Assembly (NCBI RefSeq): GCF_022682495.2
Contig: NC_071387.1
Location: 149,466,347-149,530,346, forward strand
Source of the DNA: Desmodus rotundus
Taxonomy: Eukaryota; Chordata; Mammalia; Chiroptera; Phyllostomidae
Direction of reading: 5' to 3'
DNA length: 64,000 bases
The position numbers and the translations under genes were made by a program. Positions 44,770 to 57,119 of the stretch are shown piece by piece; positions within the stretch are counted from its first letter, which is position 1, and each line of letters opens with the position of its first letter. The notes under the pieces are model-generated. The model saw only the letters and a list, made by a program, of their open reading frames with translations, ran no database searches and was not told where the DNA came from.

Positions 44770-45965
44770 TCTGGCCCTCCTCTAACTATTGCCCTGATTC
44801 CTCCTTCCCTTTCATGGCCATAATTCTTGAAAGAGTTACTCCCATTATCTCCGCTTGCTTACCACCCTCTCTAATCTCTTCTTTCCTGCTTTGGCTTATG
44901 CCTGCTCCATTTCACAGGAATTGCTCTCAAAGTCACTGATTACTCCTCTGTGGACCTTGACACTGTAGACCACCCTGTCCTTCCTAAAATACCCTCTCGG
45001 TTTCTGTGGCACCACAATACCTGGTTTTCCTCCTGCTCCTTTAATGACTCCTTTCTTACTCGTAATTGCTCATTGCCAGGCTAGCCTCTCACTTTCTCTG
45101 GGTAATCTCCTCCATCCGGATAACTTCAATCCCTATTAAATGTCAATGATTTCCAGTATCCCTATCTCCAGGTCAGCCTATTTGCTAAAGAACCAGATTC
45201 ACTGATAAAGTGACCTACAAGACACATCAACTTAGATGAATGGCAGGCACTAGAAAGTCAGCCTGTTCAGAATTGAATTCATCCTCTCTTTTTCAACCCC
45301 AACAACTCCAAGCAGACTCTCCCCGTGTTCCTTATTCATAGTGACTGAAAACAGTTTAGTACAATGCAACCTGAAGTCCTCTATCCCTGATTTCTGTATT
45401 TAATTCTCTTCTTCCCATTTCTATCGCACTACCTCAGTCTGAGTCACCAGATTTCTCTGCCTGGACTCCCCCGTGAGTTTCCTAATTGTTCTAACTCCTG
45501 CCTTAATTTTCAACAACACATGCTTCACCCTGAAGCCAGAGTCAACTCTGTTTCCCACAAATCTGATCCTGTTCTTTTCTCCACTTAAAACCATTAATGT
45601 CTTTAAAGCTCAGGACAAAAATGCAAACTCTGTAACAAAACAAAACTGCCGCTTGATCCAGTGGCTTCTCAGTTCTCTAGCCTCTTCCGATAAAGCCAGT
45701 ACCCCACCCTACCCCACCCCCAACTCCCCACAGTTCTTCCACGTTCTTCCACGCAGCTCTGCTTTCCCTCACCTGGGAGGAGCTGCAGGTGCTATTCCTG
45801 CTGCGGAGGGCACGTGCCCCTGCCTTGGCCTGGTAAGCTATTGTTCTTCCTTTAGCCCTCAGCTGTGCTTTCCCTCTTACAATTTATTGTAATCCCCACC
45901 CTGCCCCGCCCCCACCATTAATATGTAAAGGCGTTTGGCAAATGATAGTTACTCAGTGAATCTTC
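44770..45965 (+). mobile_element. L2 retrotransposon, long 3' part
   Basis: L2 encodes an endonuclease and reverse transcriptase. The plus strand keeps 'ttgacactgtagaccaccct', giving LDTVDHPVL at 44956-44982. This matches the FDTVDHxLL block just before the RT core. It is followed by 'gttttcctcctgctcc' and, after deletions, 'cctcactgataaag'-type text, 'ccattaatgtctttaaagctc', 'ggtgctattcctgctgcgg' and a tail near 45950. All frames are broken. A 139-codon frame at 45473-45892 belongs to this element and is not a host gene. Confidence 0.8.
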
Positions 45966-46385
45966 TTTTAGTGATCCAATAAATTTCAAAGGCTAACTTC
46001 ACAGCAACTTTCTTCCAAAATATCCTCACTGTGCATACTTACTTTTAAGGAACTCTGTTCAGCTACTGTGGCTAAGTTCATTGGTAATTTAATTAAATAA
46101 ACAAGCAGATTCAGAAGCAGCCAGCCACAAGGTATTCTGTCAACACTGACCTCTGAGCTTTCAACCCACTATAGAAATGGGGTCTGCCAGTCACCTGGGA
46201 AGAGACTACAACAGGCAGATATTAAATGTGCAGCCTTCTAAATGCGGTCTCCTCCCAGGTAACTTGGGGTAACTTAGGGACCTGGCTTGGGTTCTGTAGA
46301 CAGAGATCCTGCTCTCTGTTTTTCCTCTTCAGGGTTCACTTTTTACTTCCTGGACTTCTAATTCTGTTGTTTCTTCAGTTACACC
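45966..46385. other. No gene seen
   Basis: Unassigned spacer between L2 and MIR. Confidence 0.4.
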
Positions 46386-46389
46386 CAAT

Positions 46390-46560
46390 TCTCACCTCCT
46401 TTATCATCACTAATCATGCCTTATGTACCACTTCCTGTGTTCAATTTGTCCTATCAGCAATCCTGTGAAGTGGTCATTAATCCCCTTATTTAATAGGGAA
46501 GGAACTGAAGCTTGTCTGTGATCGTACAGCTTTCCAGTGGCCAAGGTGGGCTCCGCCTCC
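46390..46560 (-). repeat. MIR SINE fragment, antisense
   Basis: 'cagcaatcctgtgaagtggtc', 'taatagggaaggaactgaagc' and 'gatcgtacagctttccagtgg' are the reversed MIR core and tail. Confidence 0.65.
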
Positions 46561-47402
46561 AACGGTCAGCTCATTTTATGGTTTGTGGGAGGTACCGGCC
46601 CGTCCTCATACATCACAGTCACTGCCGTGCTCCTGCCTGTAGGACGTATGCAGTGAGTACCTTCTTATTGGATAAATGCTGGTGAATACATTAAAATGTT
46701 AGATGCAAGAGAGACTATTCTTTCTACTTCATGTGAATTTATTTTAATGTAGTTTTTAAATGACTTTGTGTAGGAATATTGAACACAATCTGCAACCACA
46801 CTCAAATAATTTAATTAACCAGCTGAAAGAGCAATGAGTAAAAGGATATAAAGCTTTAACTTGATCAATAGTGAGGAACAGTGACCTCCCAGAAAAATGA
46901 TCACACAGAAGAATCAAGAGCTGAGTGTAACAAGACTGGAAACAAATAACTGGACAGTGTTTACTTTGCATCTAAGTCCTGTAATTTGGCCAATTTGCAT
47001 CAAATGTGCTTCATTTCAATTGATGTGGAATATTTAAGGTGCATAAATTTGATATGAAATAAAATGAAGCACAAAATGCACTTATTTTTTATTAGTTTTT
47101 CACAGGAAATAATTAAACACATTTTTGTTATTGGAGCTACTATTGGTTCTTATTGGAACCTTTTTAACATAGAGAATACACTAATTTCTTTAGAGATAAT
47201 GGCATGAAATGGGGACTAATACTTTATTTTGATAAAGCAAATTGCAATAAATAAAATGGTAGGTAAACCTTTAGAAAATATTAATATTTTAACATATTAA
47301 GTAATAAAATGCCTAAAGTAATCAATTATCTGGAAAATATAATTATATCACTGCCTAAAGAGAAATGCTTAAATTAGCAGTGTGATTCAGGGGCATAAAA
47401 AC
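46561..47402. other. No gene seen; AT-rich, repeat-poor
   Basis: Bases 46980-47130 are rich in homeodomain- and POU-like words ('aatttgcatcaaat', 'tttgcatc', 'taattaaac') with no transposon signature. Conservation unknown. Confidence 0.4.
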
Positions 47403-47410
47403 GAGTAATT

Positions 47411-47620
47411 GGCCCTGACTGGTGTGGCCCAGTAGGTTGAGTGCTGGCCTGCAAACCAAAGGGTTGCTGGTTCGATTCCCAGTCAGGGCACATGCCTGGG
47501 TTGTGGGCCAGGTCCCCAGTATGGGCATGCAAGAAGCAAACACACATTGATGTTTCCTTCCCTCTCTCCTTCCTTACCCTTCTCTCTCAAAGTAAAATAA
47601 ATAAAATATTTAAAAAAAAT
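47411..47620 (+). repeat. VES SINE, best-preserved copy
   Basis: tRNA-derived bat SINE. The head 'ggccctgactggtgtggcccag' carries the A box (47424-47443, 'tggcccagtaggttgagtg'). The B box 'ggttcgattccc' at 47469-47480 is canonical. 'cagtcagggcacatgcctgg' and a CT-rich part lead to an A-rich tail. The target duplication 'gagtaattg' is perfect (47403-47411 and 47621-47629). Transcription by Pol III is inferred from the boxes. Mobilisation would depend on L1. Confidence 0.95.
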
Positions 47621-47629
47621 GAGTAATTG

Positions 47630-50600
47630 AATATTTGGTTTGTGTCTCTGAGTAGCACAAGTTCTTTGGATCCCCCCTGCCTTCTAGCCTGGTTATCGTA
47701 GCCAGCCCCTCTGTCTAACGGTGCCTTCTTATAAGGTTTGTTTCATGAGAAAAATTAGCAAGCCTTTCCATACTCCCAATCTCTCATCCTCTCTGGTGCC
47801 ATCTATTCTCATTTTAGAACCCTTGATTATGTTCCAATCTGGTGCTTACAACCTGGATAATTGAATAAAATTAATGAGAGAAAACGAATATTCTTAGTTG
47901 CAAAAGAAATGATGGAATAATGATGATTAGAAATAAAGGGCGTGCAGGTGTTTGTGTTGACATCTCTCACAATAGCCCAGGAGTTGCCCTGAGAGCATAT
48001 ACAGTGGGTCCCCCCAACCTAGGAGTGGCGGACACCGTCCCTGGGTGCTGACGCACTACGGGTCAGTGACATAATGGTGGCTACTAGAAGAGTGATTGCT
48101 CATAACAACGTCAGTGAAAGCCAGTTGTGAAGATGGTTGCTGAATTACCCCCAGAAGTAACTTCACAAAGCCACTTCTTAGCCTAGGTTGATGAATCAAT
48201 TAGGGAAATAAAAAGACGGAATAAGTAGGCCACACACAGAGCAGAGTCGAGAAATCCTCATATAGCATGTACGTGTACATACATCTGTATTTATCTCTCT
48301 CTTTCGATATGTATGTTGCTGGATGTAAACTACCAAAATCTCATTAAACTGATAAAATAAGTATCCTACCTAAATTAAACAGGCCCTGCAAATTATCAGC
48401 AGACTTTGTGCCTGTTTGCCTTATGAAACATAAAAGGTAGTCTTTTCAGTTTGCTAAGACTTTGAAAACTTCCGCTTTTTTTTTTTGGACACACTGATCT
48501 ATCAGTTACTAGATCAACAGCTGTGAAGGAAATAGAGAATTGATGTCTAGCTGGGATCCTCAGATTTAATTAAAAGGGCCCTGAGAATAGAGTTTTTTAA
48601 AAGCTGCCCATGTCATGACTGACATTGAAAATGTTAATTAAGACAACAGCTGTCCACTTATTCTGAAACAACTGTGAAGTGTATGTGAAGGGTGTGTTAG
48701 TACAGTGTGTGTGTGCACACATGTGTGAATGCATGTGTGTTTGAGAGAAGGAGACAGGGAGAAAAGGAAAGAATCAAACTGCATGGTTTTCTTCCTGTCT
48801 ACTGGAAGTTGGGCTAACTTGCCACGAATATGAAGACTACCCTGAGGGATACCCGTATGGGTAGTCTTCCAGGCTAAGTATGGAGAAGGTGCTAGCCAAG
48901 GAACTGATGGGTGGGAAATGTGTTTATGATTTTCTTTGGAACTTCCACTTAAAAATGTTTCAGGTGTCTGGGTGCAATAAGAAAGAACAAGACACGAGGA
49001 GGCAAAGAGAGATCCTGTTCTGTCTTGGCTTTAGGAATTCCTCACCTTGGCTCTGGCTAAAATATCTTCCTGGCCAATTCCCAGCGCCCCTTTAAAAGCG
49101 CTGCTGGGAGTGATGAGAAATGGTCAGCCTGGCATCATGTAACCATACTTCTTCAAGTTAATGTTGCCAGAAACCATCAAGTCACACAAACAAACATAAA
49201 CATGAAGAAAAACAAATTCGACACCATCTAAAGATAAAAGCAAAGAGCCCTAGGCACAAAAAAATCAACAAAAAAAAACTTTAATGAAAAATGTAGTTGC
49301 ATCTTAAATTTACTCACTAACCTCAAATGTACACCGCCACCCCCCACCCCCCGCCACCAAAACAAAGTAGCTTTTAAATTTTCTGTGGCTGAATTGATTT
49401 TCCTTCTGAGGTCCCCATAGGTCCAGCAGGGAGAAGACTTGCCAGAAATGATATTTCAGCTTCTTCCAGTTTAAATGGTCTCTTTCTTTAATGTTCAATA
49501 GTGAATAAAGAAGACTTATTTTTATTCTGACTCCCTTTCCTGCCTCAGATGAAGCGATGGGGCTCTGGTGACGACAGGAAACCCACTGTGTCCCTGCCGC
49601 AGTGAGTCTCACACCCACTCCCTGTCCACTGGCTCCTCACTTCCCTGAGGCTGCATGCCTGCTCTGCCCTCCCCCTGTGCTGGTGGCCCTGGAACTGCAG
49701 CTGGCTCGGTCCCACCACTCAAGGTGAGAAGCCACCCCTCTTGGAGTAGTAGTCCTAGGCACATGCCCCCTGCTTCACAGTCTCCTTTGCAGCAGCCTCT
49801 CATTTCACCCCCAAATCTTGCTACTCCACATCCCTTCACTGGAGAGTATGGAAGCTTCTAGGTTCTCTGCTTGTCACACATGGGTCCAGTGATTTTTGCA
49901 AACTACTCTGTGCGGTCAAAGGGCAACCCGTGACCACTAGCGAGGTACTTCCCCACTTGGCAAGGCCGGGGCACTCAGCCCCTTTGACCTGCTTTGCAGC
50001 ATTCTCTCTCATTGTTTAACAGGAAAGGCCGCTGCGCCTGAAGGTTGCTACAAAGTCAATATCCAGCTTACTTGCTCGTGATTTGGTGTGAGAGGGAAAG
50101 GAGAATATCCAGGGATTTTCATTATTTATGTCTTCAGTTCCTCAGGGAAGAAGGGAAGAAAGTACCATGGTAATAAATCCTTATTAATTCATTTGAGAAG
50201 AAGGTGCCATGATGGGAGGTAAAGCTGGGAGGCGTGATCCCAGCTTACCTTCCTAGCTACTCAGCTCGAGTGCTTCGTCTCCCCACAGGCTGGGATGAGG
50301 GTCTCTTCTGACAGACCCTTCACGGACCACCCGCATTTTTGGCTTACTCTGGTGGCAGGGACAGAGACGGGAGCTGCCCATCTGCCCTGCCATGGGGAGT
50401 AAATGTCTGCTGATTCAGGCCCAGCAGCAGCAGCCAAAGGGCAGAGAACAGACAATGCCTTTTCTCCTATTCTCTTCTTCTCATCCAACAGCACAGTTTT
50501 GCTTGTTGTTGTTTTAATCAGACATAGAAAGCTAAATACCATAGTTGTTTGTCTCAGTCCACTAGGCAGTCTGGCATAATTCAGAAAGCCTAGTTTCTGG

Positions 50601-51220
50601 CCTCGGTGTTGATACCATCTCCTTATTGAAAGGTACTCCCTGAGAACAAGACCCCACCTGTACCCCAGGATGGATCCTCCTTTTAAATTCACATGCTCCA
50701 CCTTCCTGGCCACAGTCCTCTCCCTTTCTCTCAGGTGCTCCCTGTAGTCTCACAGAGTCGCTTGGCCATTCTGGCTTCCCAGGCTCTATAGCTTCTTTCT
50801 ATATTTTTGGGAGGTTTTGGTGAAAGGAAGAGCTGCTTTGCATGTCAGAAGTAAAAAAATATCAAGTATTCAGATTTCTTTGGAAGCTAGAATTTAAGCA
50901 CACGTTAGGGGCCCTGCCCATCAAGACATCTTGCATAGGCTGTGAGTTGGGAGGTGACACACCCTGTGGATACCAAGGGAGCTCCAGGAGGGGAGAACTC
51001 CCAGGCTGCCAGCTGCAGGGCTTTGGTGGTGGTATGTGGTGTCCCACAGGGTCTGTGTTCAGCAGCGGGGCAGGGGCAGCCTCACTGACCAGTTCTGCAT
51101 CCTAAGTCAGAGGTTCTTCCTGACAGTGCAGCCCTAGGTGGTTCTTTAGGCCTAAAAAATTCTGTGAACCGCCCCCAAACATTTTAATACTTTAATTTTC
51201 TGCTTAAAACAGACAATGTT
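47630..51220. other. No gene seen; repeat-poor
   Basis: 3.6 kb. A GT-rich run lies at 48700-48745, a short hairpin at 48832-48869, and a paired homeodomain/E-box cluster at 48515-48653. Minus frames of 150 (50261-50713) and 102 (49310-49618) codons have no recognisable domain. Bases 49310-49860 and 50230-50760 are less AT-rich and could hold unrecognised old repeats. Confidence 0.4.
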
Positions 51221-51224
51221 TGTT

Positions 51225-51505
51225 TCCAATTGCATCCCAAAGCCCAAAGTGATATAGATGGTTTATAGGACCTTTTAGGATTTGACCACTCATTTCCTCC
51301 CCAGCTTCAACTCTTGATTTGACTTTCCACCCTACATGCTACAATTCAGACATATTTAGTTGGTCATCCTTTCTTGCCTGGCTCTTTCTTACCTCCGGGT
51401 CTGATACTCGGCCCTCTGTCTGGAAAACCCCTCCCAGCCCTCTGCACTAGGAGGGCCCTTATTTATCCTTTGTGCCTCGGTTTGGGCATCACTATCATTG
51501 AGATG
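51225..51505 (+). repeat. L2 fragment, plus orientation
   Basis: 'ataggaccttttaggatttgacc', 'cattcctccccagcttc'-type text and 'ctctgtctggaaaacccctccc' match the L2 ORF2 end ('ccctctgcctggaa'). Confidence 0.6.
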
Positions 51506-51609
51506 GGTTCCATGGCAGAACCTGCTAGTTGCCCACCCAATTCCCCTCCTCCCTTTTACATTGCTGAGAGAACTCCAATTGCGTGCAGACCAGTGTGGTC
51601 CACTTACTA

Positions 51610-52045
51610 ATACTCACTCACCTCCTCAGTCTCCCTGAAACTGAATGGCCAGGTGACTCAGTCCTGTCCAAAGAGCTATAAGTAGAAAGAAGTCTACCAG
51701 GTGGGGTCTCTATGATGTAAAGTCAGACCCAGGCTACCTGTGCCTCTTTTTCTTCTCCTTCTCTTTTTACTTGCCATGCAGACCTGATGTCCAACATTGA
51801 AGTAGACACTTTGTGGCCATGAGAACAAGAGCCACACTGGAGGACAAAAAATACCAGAGGGAGACCAGATGCTCAGTGAGGCTGGAACAGTTGGACCAGG
51901 TGCGAACGACCTACCTCCAGTTTCTATATGAATAAATCTCTAATTATGTCACTGTTTTCAGATTTCTGTTATATGCTATTGAGTGCAATTCTGAGCCCCT
52001 TAGGCAACCTGGCGAGGGGCTCCGTTTCATTATTCTTACAGGAGG
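51610..52045 (+). repeat. Ancient LTR-like repeat, MaLR-type
   Basis: 'ggccaggtgactcagtcctgtcc', 'ctataagtagaaagaagtct', 'ttgtggccatgagaacaagagc' and 'tatgaataaatctctaatta' follow one old LTR family, the same as at 31560-32085. Family name uncertain. Confidence 0.55.
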
Positions 52046-52137
52046 CTTTACTTCCCCCGTGAAAACACACATGGTTGTAACTTCTTGTTTATTTATCTGT
52101 ATCTTTATTCTCAATTGTAAGCTCCGTGAAGACAGTC

Positions 52138-52587
52138 AATGAAGTGGGTTAAATTGTGTTTCCCAGAAAGTTAAGTTCTAATCCTAACCCCAGGTACCTG
52201 TGAATGTGATCTTATTTGGAAATAGGGTCTTTGCATATGTAATTAATTTAGATGAAGTCTTATCAGTTTAGAGTGGGCTCTACATCCAGACTAGTGTGTG
52301 TAAAAGAGAAAGGAGAGGGAGACTTGCAGTCAAAGACACATAGGGGAAAGAAGGCCATGTGATGATAGAAGCACAGGTTGGAATTATGCTGCCACAAGCC
52401 AAAGAACACCTGGGGCCTCCAGAGGCTGGAAGAGGCAAGGAAGGAAGCCTTCTCTCCTAGAGCTTTCAGAGGGAGCGTGGTACTGCAGACAGCTTGCTCT
52501 CAGAATGGGACAGGATATACTTCTATTGCTTTAAGCCATAGCAAATTGGTGGCAATTTCTTATGGTAGTCCTAGGAATCTAACATAG
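52138..52587 (+). repeat. Ancient LTR, MLT/ERVL-type, near full length
   Basis: 'gtgggttaaattgtgtttccc', 'gtgatcttatttggaaatagg', 'aagaaggccatgtgatgatag', 'ccagaggctggaagaggcaag', 'ctttcagagggagcgtgg' and 'ttaagccatagcaaattgg' cover the whole LTR in order. No internal region is attached. Same family as 15420-15768. Confidence 0.8.
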
Positions 52588-52885
52588 TGACCATACCTGC
52601 ATTGTTTAGATTTTTACCACACCATCTTATGTTAGAATCACCAATCTTAGAATTTCCCTCAGAGCAGGTCAGCCCTAGAGCCATAATGTGGGAGGATCAG
52701 AGCCAGAAGCAATACTAGTCTTGCTTTGTGAGCTAATAATTTGCTGAGTCCGTGTGCTGTGTCCTGGCAGGCCCACCATGAAGTCAGCATGCCACGACCC
52801 AGAATCTGAGGATGGCAAACAGATTTCCTTTTAACTACCTAGACTATTGTGTGGCACAGGATTCTAGAGCTGCATTTCTGTCATT
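52588..52885. other. No gene seen
   Basis: Spacer of about 300 bases without recognised features. Confidence 0.4.
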
Positions 52886-52889
52886 TGTT

Positions 52890-53050
52890 CCATTTATTCA
52901 ACAATTATTTATAGGATGCCTAACTGTGTGTAAACGTCAGGTACTATTCTGAGTCCTAGGGATCCACGACATCGCAAAGAGCAAAATCAATCAATCAATC
53001 AATCCATCAGTCCCTGTTGCCATAGAACTGATGTTGGAAAGAGTGCTGTG
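52890..53050 (-). repeat. L2 3' end, antisense, with (AATC)n
   Basis: 'ccatttattcaacaattattt', 'tactattctgagtcctagg' and 'tccctgttgccatagaac' are a reversed L2 end. A run of about five AATC units at 52985-53004 has expanded inside it. Confidence 0.75.
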
Positions 53051-56000
53051 CTGGATTAAGTAAACAGGGGAAAGAGGAATTGAGACAATTTACTGTCCTT
53101 CCAGATTGGGTCTGGTCATGGCATTAGATTTTGAGGCAGTTCCACAACTGGAACTCATATAAACAACTCACTCCACTTATGTCCGCTGACAGCTCTTCCT
53201 TATTTCCGTTTTGAAAGAGCACAGGAGGGACAGGCTCCAGTTTGAAGAGGGAAGCTGAGTGCGTTTCATTGTTATACCAAACAGATTGTTAAAGCCCAGG
53301 GGAAGAGTTAAAGACATTTTTCTGCTTGAATCAGAATCTCAAGAAATTCAGAGTACACATAAGTGAAGCAAAGAATTTCATTTTCCATTAGACAGTGAAG
53401 GCGAGAGGTTGGAAGGTGTTGTAGATAATTTCAAAATAATAGCTGTGGATAGTTGTCAAGAATAAGGCTGGTATGGGGTTGAATGTGTCTTTAGCTGAAC
53501 TTGAGAAATAGTAAGAAAAAATAAGTTAAATTTAAGGACTTAATGAATCCAATATTCTAATGCAAATTACACACACTCACAGTCACACACCTTCAATTTG
53601 CAAGGATGACTTAATATGTTCCCGTGATCTCAATCAAGCAAGCTCTAAAATTTGGTGAGAGTCAAGAATCAACTAGAAACAGAGGTTGTGTAGCAATCCC
53701 TTTTCCAGATTAATAAAATCTCAGTGTTTGTGATAATGCTAAGTTCTCCAGTCTGTGTAGGGCAGACATTTTTGTATTAACATGCTAGACACTTCAACTC
53801 ATGTTATACTGCCTCCCCTGACCATACGCAAAGCCTTTGTTCAACTACTTAAAGCAAAATTATTTCTTTAATTATAATTTTACTATGGAAAAAGAAAGTT
53901 AAAAATAATTTTGGCTGGAGACTGAGGGAATCTGGGGATGTTATGGCAGTCTCAAGGGGACACAGGTTCGGGGTGAGTTATGTCTTCAGTGTGAATTTTC
54001 TGGTAAATATTCTGGCAAATATTTTATTCTCTGTCAACTGGTATCTGAGAAAAATGACTCTGGGAGTAACTGACCTAATGTTTGGGAATTACAGAGCTAT
54101 GCAAATTTGACCTGTCTTCCATCTGGCTTGTGACATCAGTCAAGCCACCTGGAGCTACTATAACCCTCAGGCCCTCACACAATTACACAGACCTGAGAGT
54201 CTATCCAGTCCAGCTGCAGGGTTATCGGAAAGAACGTCCTCTCTCTACACCCTCAAAGCCCTTCTCGACCTCATAATATGTTTGTGTGCAGAGAGGCCCT
54301 GAGGTCAGCCCAAGCGTGACACTGAGTACTGAGTCTGATTAAGCTCTTGACAGCGTGAAACTATCTGGCCAATTTGCAATATCTGCGTAGACTAATTTAT
54401 GGCTATTTTTTTTGTAACTTATGCACTTTGGCTATGTAACCAATCACTCTTAAAGTAAGCTCCAAGGCTCTAAGTGGGCCACGAAATATGCTTCTCAACT
54501 CTCTCAAAATTCAAGTCCCTTCTCAATTCTTACATCTAAGAGATATGCAAATCCATACACCTTTGTCTTCACATAGGACTTAAGGATATTTATGACCAGA
54601 GTAATTGGTGAGCTACTAGAGTCACTTAAATTTGATGTTTGCAAAATAAATTAGCACATAAACAAGCACACTAAGGGCTTAGATTCAGTATTCTGTTATG
54701 AAGACCAGCTTACACACTATGCTGTAAAAGTGGCCGAGTTTGAGTATTTCACGCATACACATAATTTGAATGCCAGAACTCTGCTACTGATGTAGCACCA
54801 ATGGCGAGTGTCTTGAAATAGACATTTCCAGATGCTGTTCTTCTTTGCCTTTCCATTCTAGTTTATTAATATTTTAACTACATTCTTATCTGTTTATTTA
54901 CTGTGGTAGTTTGGTTAATACTATGTACATGGTAACGCTTATGCGCATTGACAATATTTTTGGCTCACAACTTCTGCAATGACTAGATTTTGTGTCTGTG
55001 TGTCATGGTTTCGATAGGAGTCGTCAGTTCTACCATTTCTAAAATCTAAGTGCCTTCTCTCTCTCTTCTTCTCCCTCTCCCTGCCCCTTCCTCTCCCCTC
55101 CCTTTCCCCTCACTGCTGTGTGTATGCATCTGATTTTATAGTGACATCTCCTTGACTTCACCTATATATTTTTTCCTTCGGGAAGTGGGTTGGTGGGCAT
55201 GGCGTGGGATGTTGGGTACTACCAAAGAAGGCCATACTGAAGAAGTCTGAGATATAATGATACAGGCTTGGATGTAATGAAATAGAATAAGATAGATATA
55301 ACATATTCATAAAAAATGATACTCATGTTTTACATTTTAATTCATACCATCTTTATAAGAATTTTAAAGTCTCTTAAGCATGTACCGTCCTTAGAAAATT
55401 TCTATGAACATAATATACACGTATCTATTTGCCCTCCTCCCCCCTTCTAGTGTGTGAGGGATGTTTCTTTAAAGATATACTTTTCAAAAGACTGCGTATC
55501 ATTGTCCAACTAGAGAACAGTATCTAATATAGGAGAGTAAATCATATGTATCTACGTATAGATATAAGTGTATATTACTTTTACAGTTATTTTCAACATA
55601 TTCTATTTTCCCTATTAGAATGAGACAAGGGGAGTTCTTGTGTCAAATATAAATTTGTATTTGATTCCTCAAAGTCATCAACCTGAGAAATCATCCAACT
55701 GGGATAAAATGACCAGGCTTTTTAAATATGCAAAGTTGGTTCCTAATCTTTAAGATATTCCCAGGTATTAGAAGAAAAATCACCTTGGCAGTCGAATCCT
55801 CATTGGAGAAATGAGGCCATTTCATACTTCACTTTTCAGTCAAGAGCCCGAGCTCGCCACACACAATCCCACCTCACAAAACATAGTCACATTCAATGTA
55901 TCGTGACAGGTGTTTTTGAACACCCAAATGATCAAATTAGAGTTGCACAGGCTGCATGATGATATTGAGAACAAACTCTTGTTTTTGTGGGAGTACATTT

Positions 56001-56695
56001 AATCAGGCTGATGTACTTTACCATCTATTTAGGAATTTTAAATCACTCTGTGGTTGAGCGGCCACAAAAATTACTTTTCGACACAATACTCGTGAATGAA
56101 TCACAGCTATGTTCTCCCTGTCACCTGCTGCTTATGTCAGTATTGGGCCCGAGGCAGCGTTCTTCTGTAATGGGCCCTGAACAGTAAATGTGCGTGTTGC
56201 ACCAATGTCCTTATTGGTGTCAGTAGCTGCGGAGAGAGTTTCTGGCATAAAATTTAAGTTCATGTGTAAATCAAGCACATATTTTTAGTTTAACTGGAAT
56301 ACAAAAAGATACCTCTTCTAGAAGAGATCCCTTTTCTTTTTCATTTTTTTCTAAATAGATTTGGAATGCCAGTAAAAAGGTACATCTTTCTATCTTTCTC
56401 CTCTATGTCCCCAGATTCTAGGAGAGGATGTTTCAGTGTGAGCCGCACACTAACATACCCCAGAGTCACTAAACCTACAAGCACGACTGCTCCCTGTACA
56501 TCCCTAATTTTCTTCATGATGTGTCTCAAAAATTTCCTGTTTCAAATAAATTGAAATCAACTCTATATTTTTACTTTTGAAATCCTCCTTATTTTCATCA
56601 CAGACATATTGATCTATAATGGATATACAGTAGTTTTATAAAAACAGTGATTTATAATTCTAGCTGTGTTATAAGTCTTTGCCTATTTGTAGTCA
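53051..56695. other. No gene seen; long AT-rich stretch
   Basis: 3.6 kb with no clear exon and few recognised repeats. A polypyrimidine tract lies at 55053-55112. Bases 56040-56270 are balanced in composition and hold paired inverted CCAAT-type words. No frame exceeds 66 codons. Confidence 0.4.
55053..55112. repeat. Polypyrimidine tract
   Basis: About 60 bases of C and T with a single interruption ('ctgcccc'), a low-complexity run of the kind that can form triplex DNA. Confidence 0.85.
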
Positions 56696-56699
56696 TTCC

Positions 56700-56912
56700 A
56701 TGCGGTTTAATAAGATAGGCACACCCCTTAGGCTAATGATTTCTTGTTTGGTCTCAAAATTACACATGGACCCAGGTATACTGCAGATTCCTGAGCCATG
56801 CCAGGGCCACTGTATTAGAGTATCTAAACGACAGGGCCAAGAAATCTGCATTTGAGCCAGCATCCCGACTGATTCTGATGGACATAACTGTGTGAGAACC
56901 ACTGCCCTAGAC
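56700..56912. repeat. MER5-type hAT, near full length
   Basis: 'ctgcagattcctgagccatgcc', 'caagaaatctgcatttgagcc' and 'gattctgatggacataactg' are followed by 'gtgagaaccactg'. This is the MER5A/B order ending in the hAT terminus CACTG. The left end is worn. Confidence 0.75.
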
Positions 56913-57119
56913 AGATGCATGCACATTTCATCTAGACACACGAAGCCAACAGGTAGTGATTGTTTAATAGGAAGGACACTAGCATTTATTAAGTGTCCCC
57001 CATAGTATGGAGGTCACATTATTTAAGTTGCACACTAGTATTTTGAAAGAAATACTCTCCACATTTTACCAAAGAGGATGTGGAGCCTTTTCTGTCCCAG
57101 GATTCGGTCTGGGGTACCA

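Noticed and set aside
45473..45892. 139-codon plus-strand open frame
   Set aside because: It lies inside a decayed L2 element and does not keep the L2 protein frame for long.
47411..47620. Possible tRNA gene
   Set aside because: The A and B boxes are present, but the rest is a SINE body with an A-rich tail and a target duplication; there is no cloverleaf 3' half.
50261..50713. 150-codon minus-strand open frame
   Set aside because: No domain, no conserved motif, no splice context, and a competing 63-codon frame overlaps it; long chance frames are expected in 64 kb.
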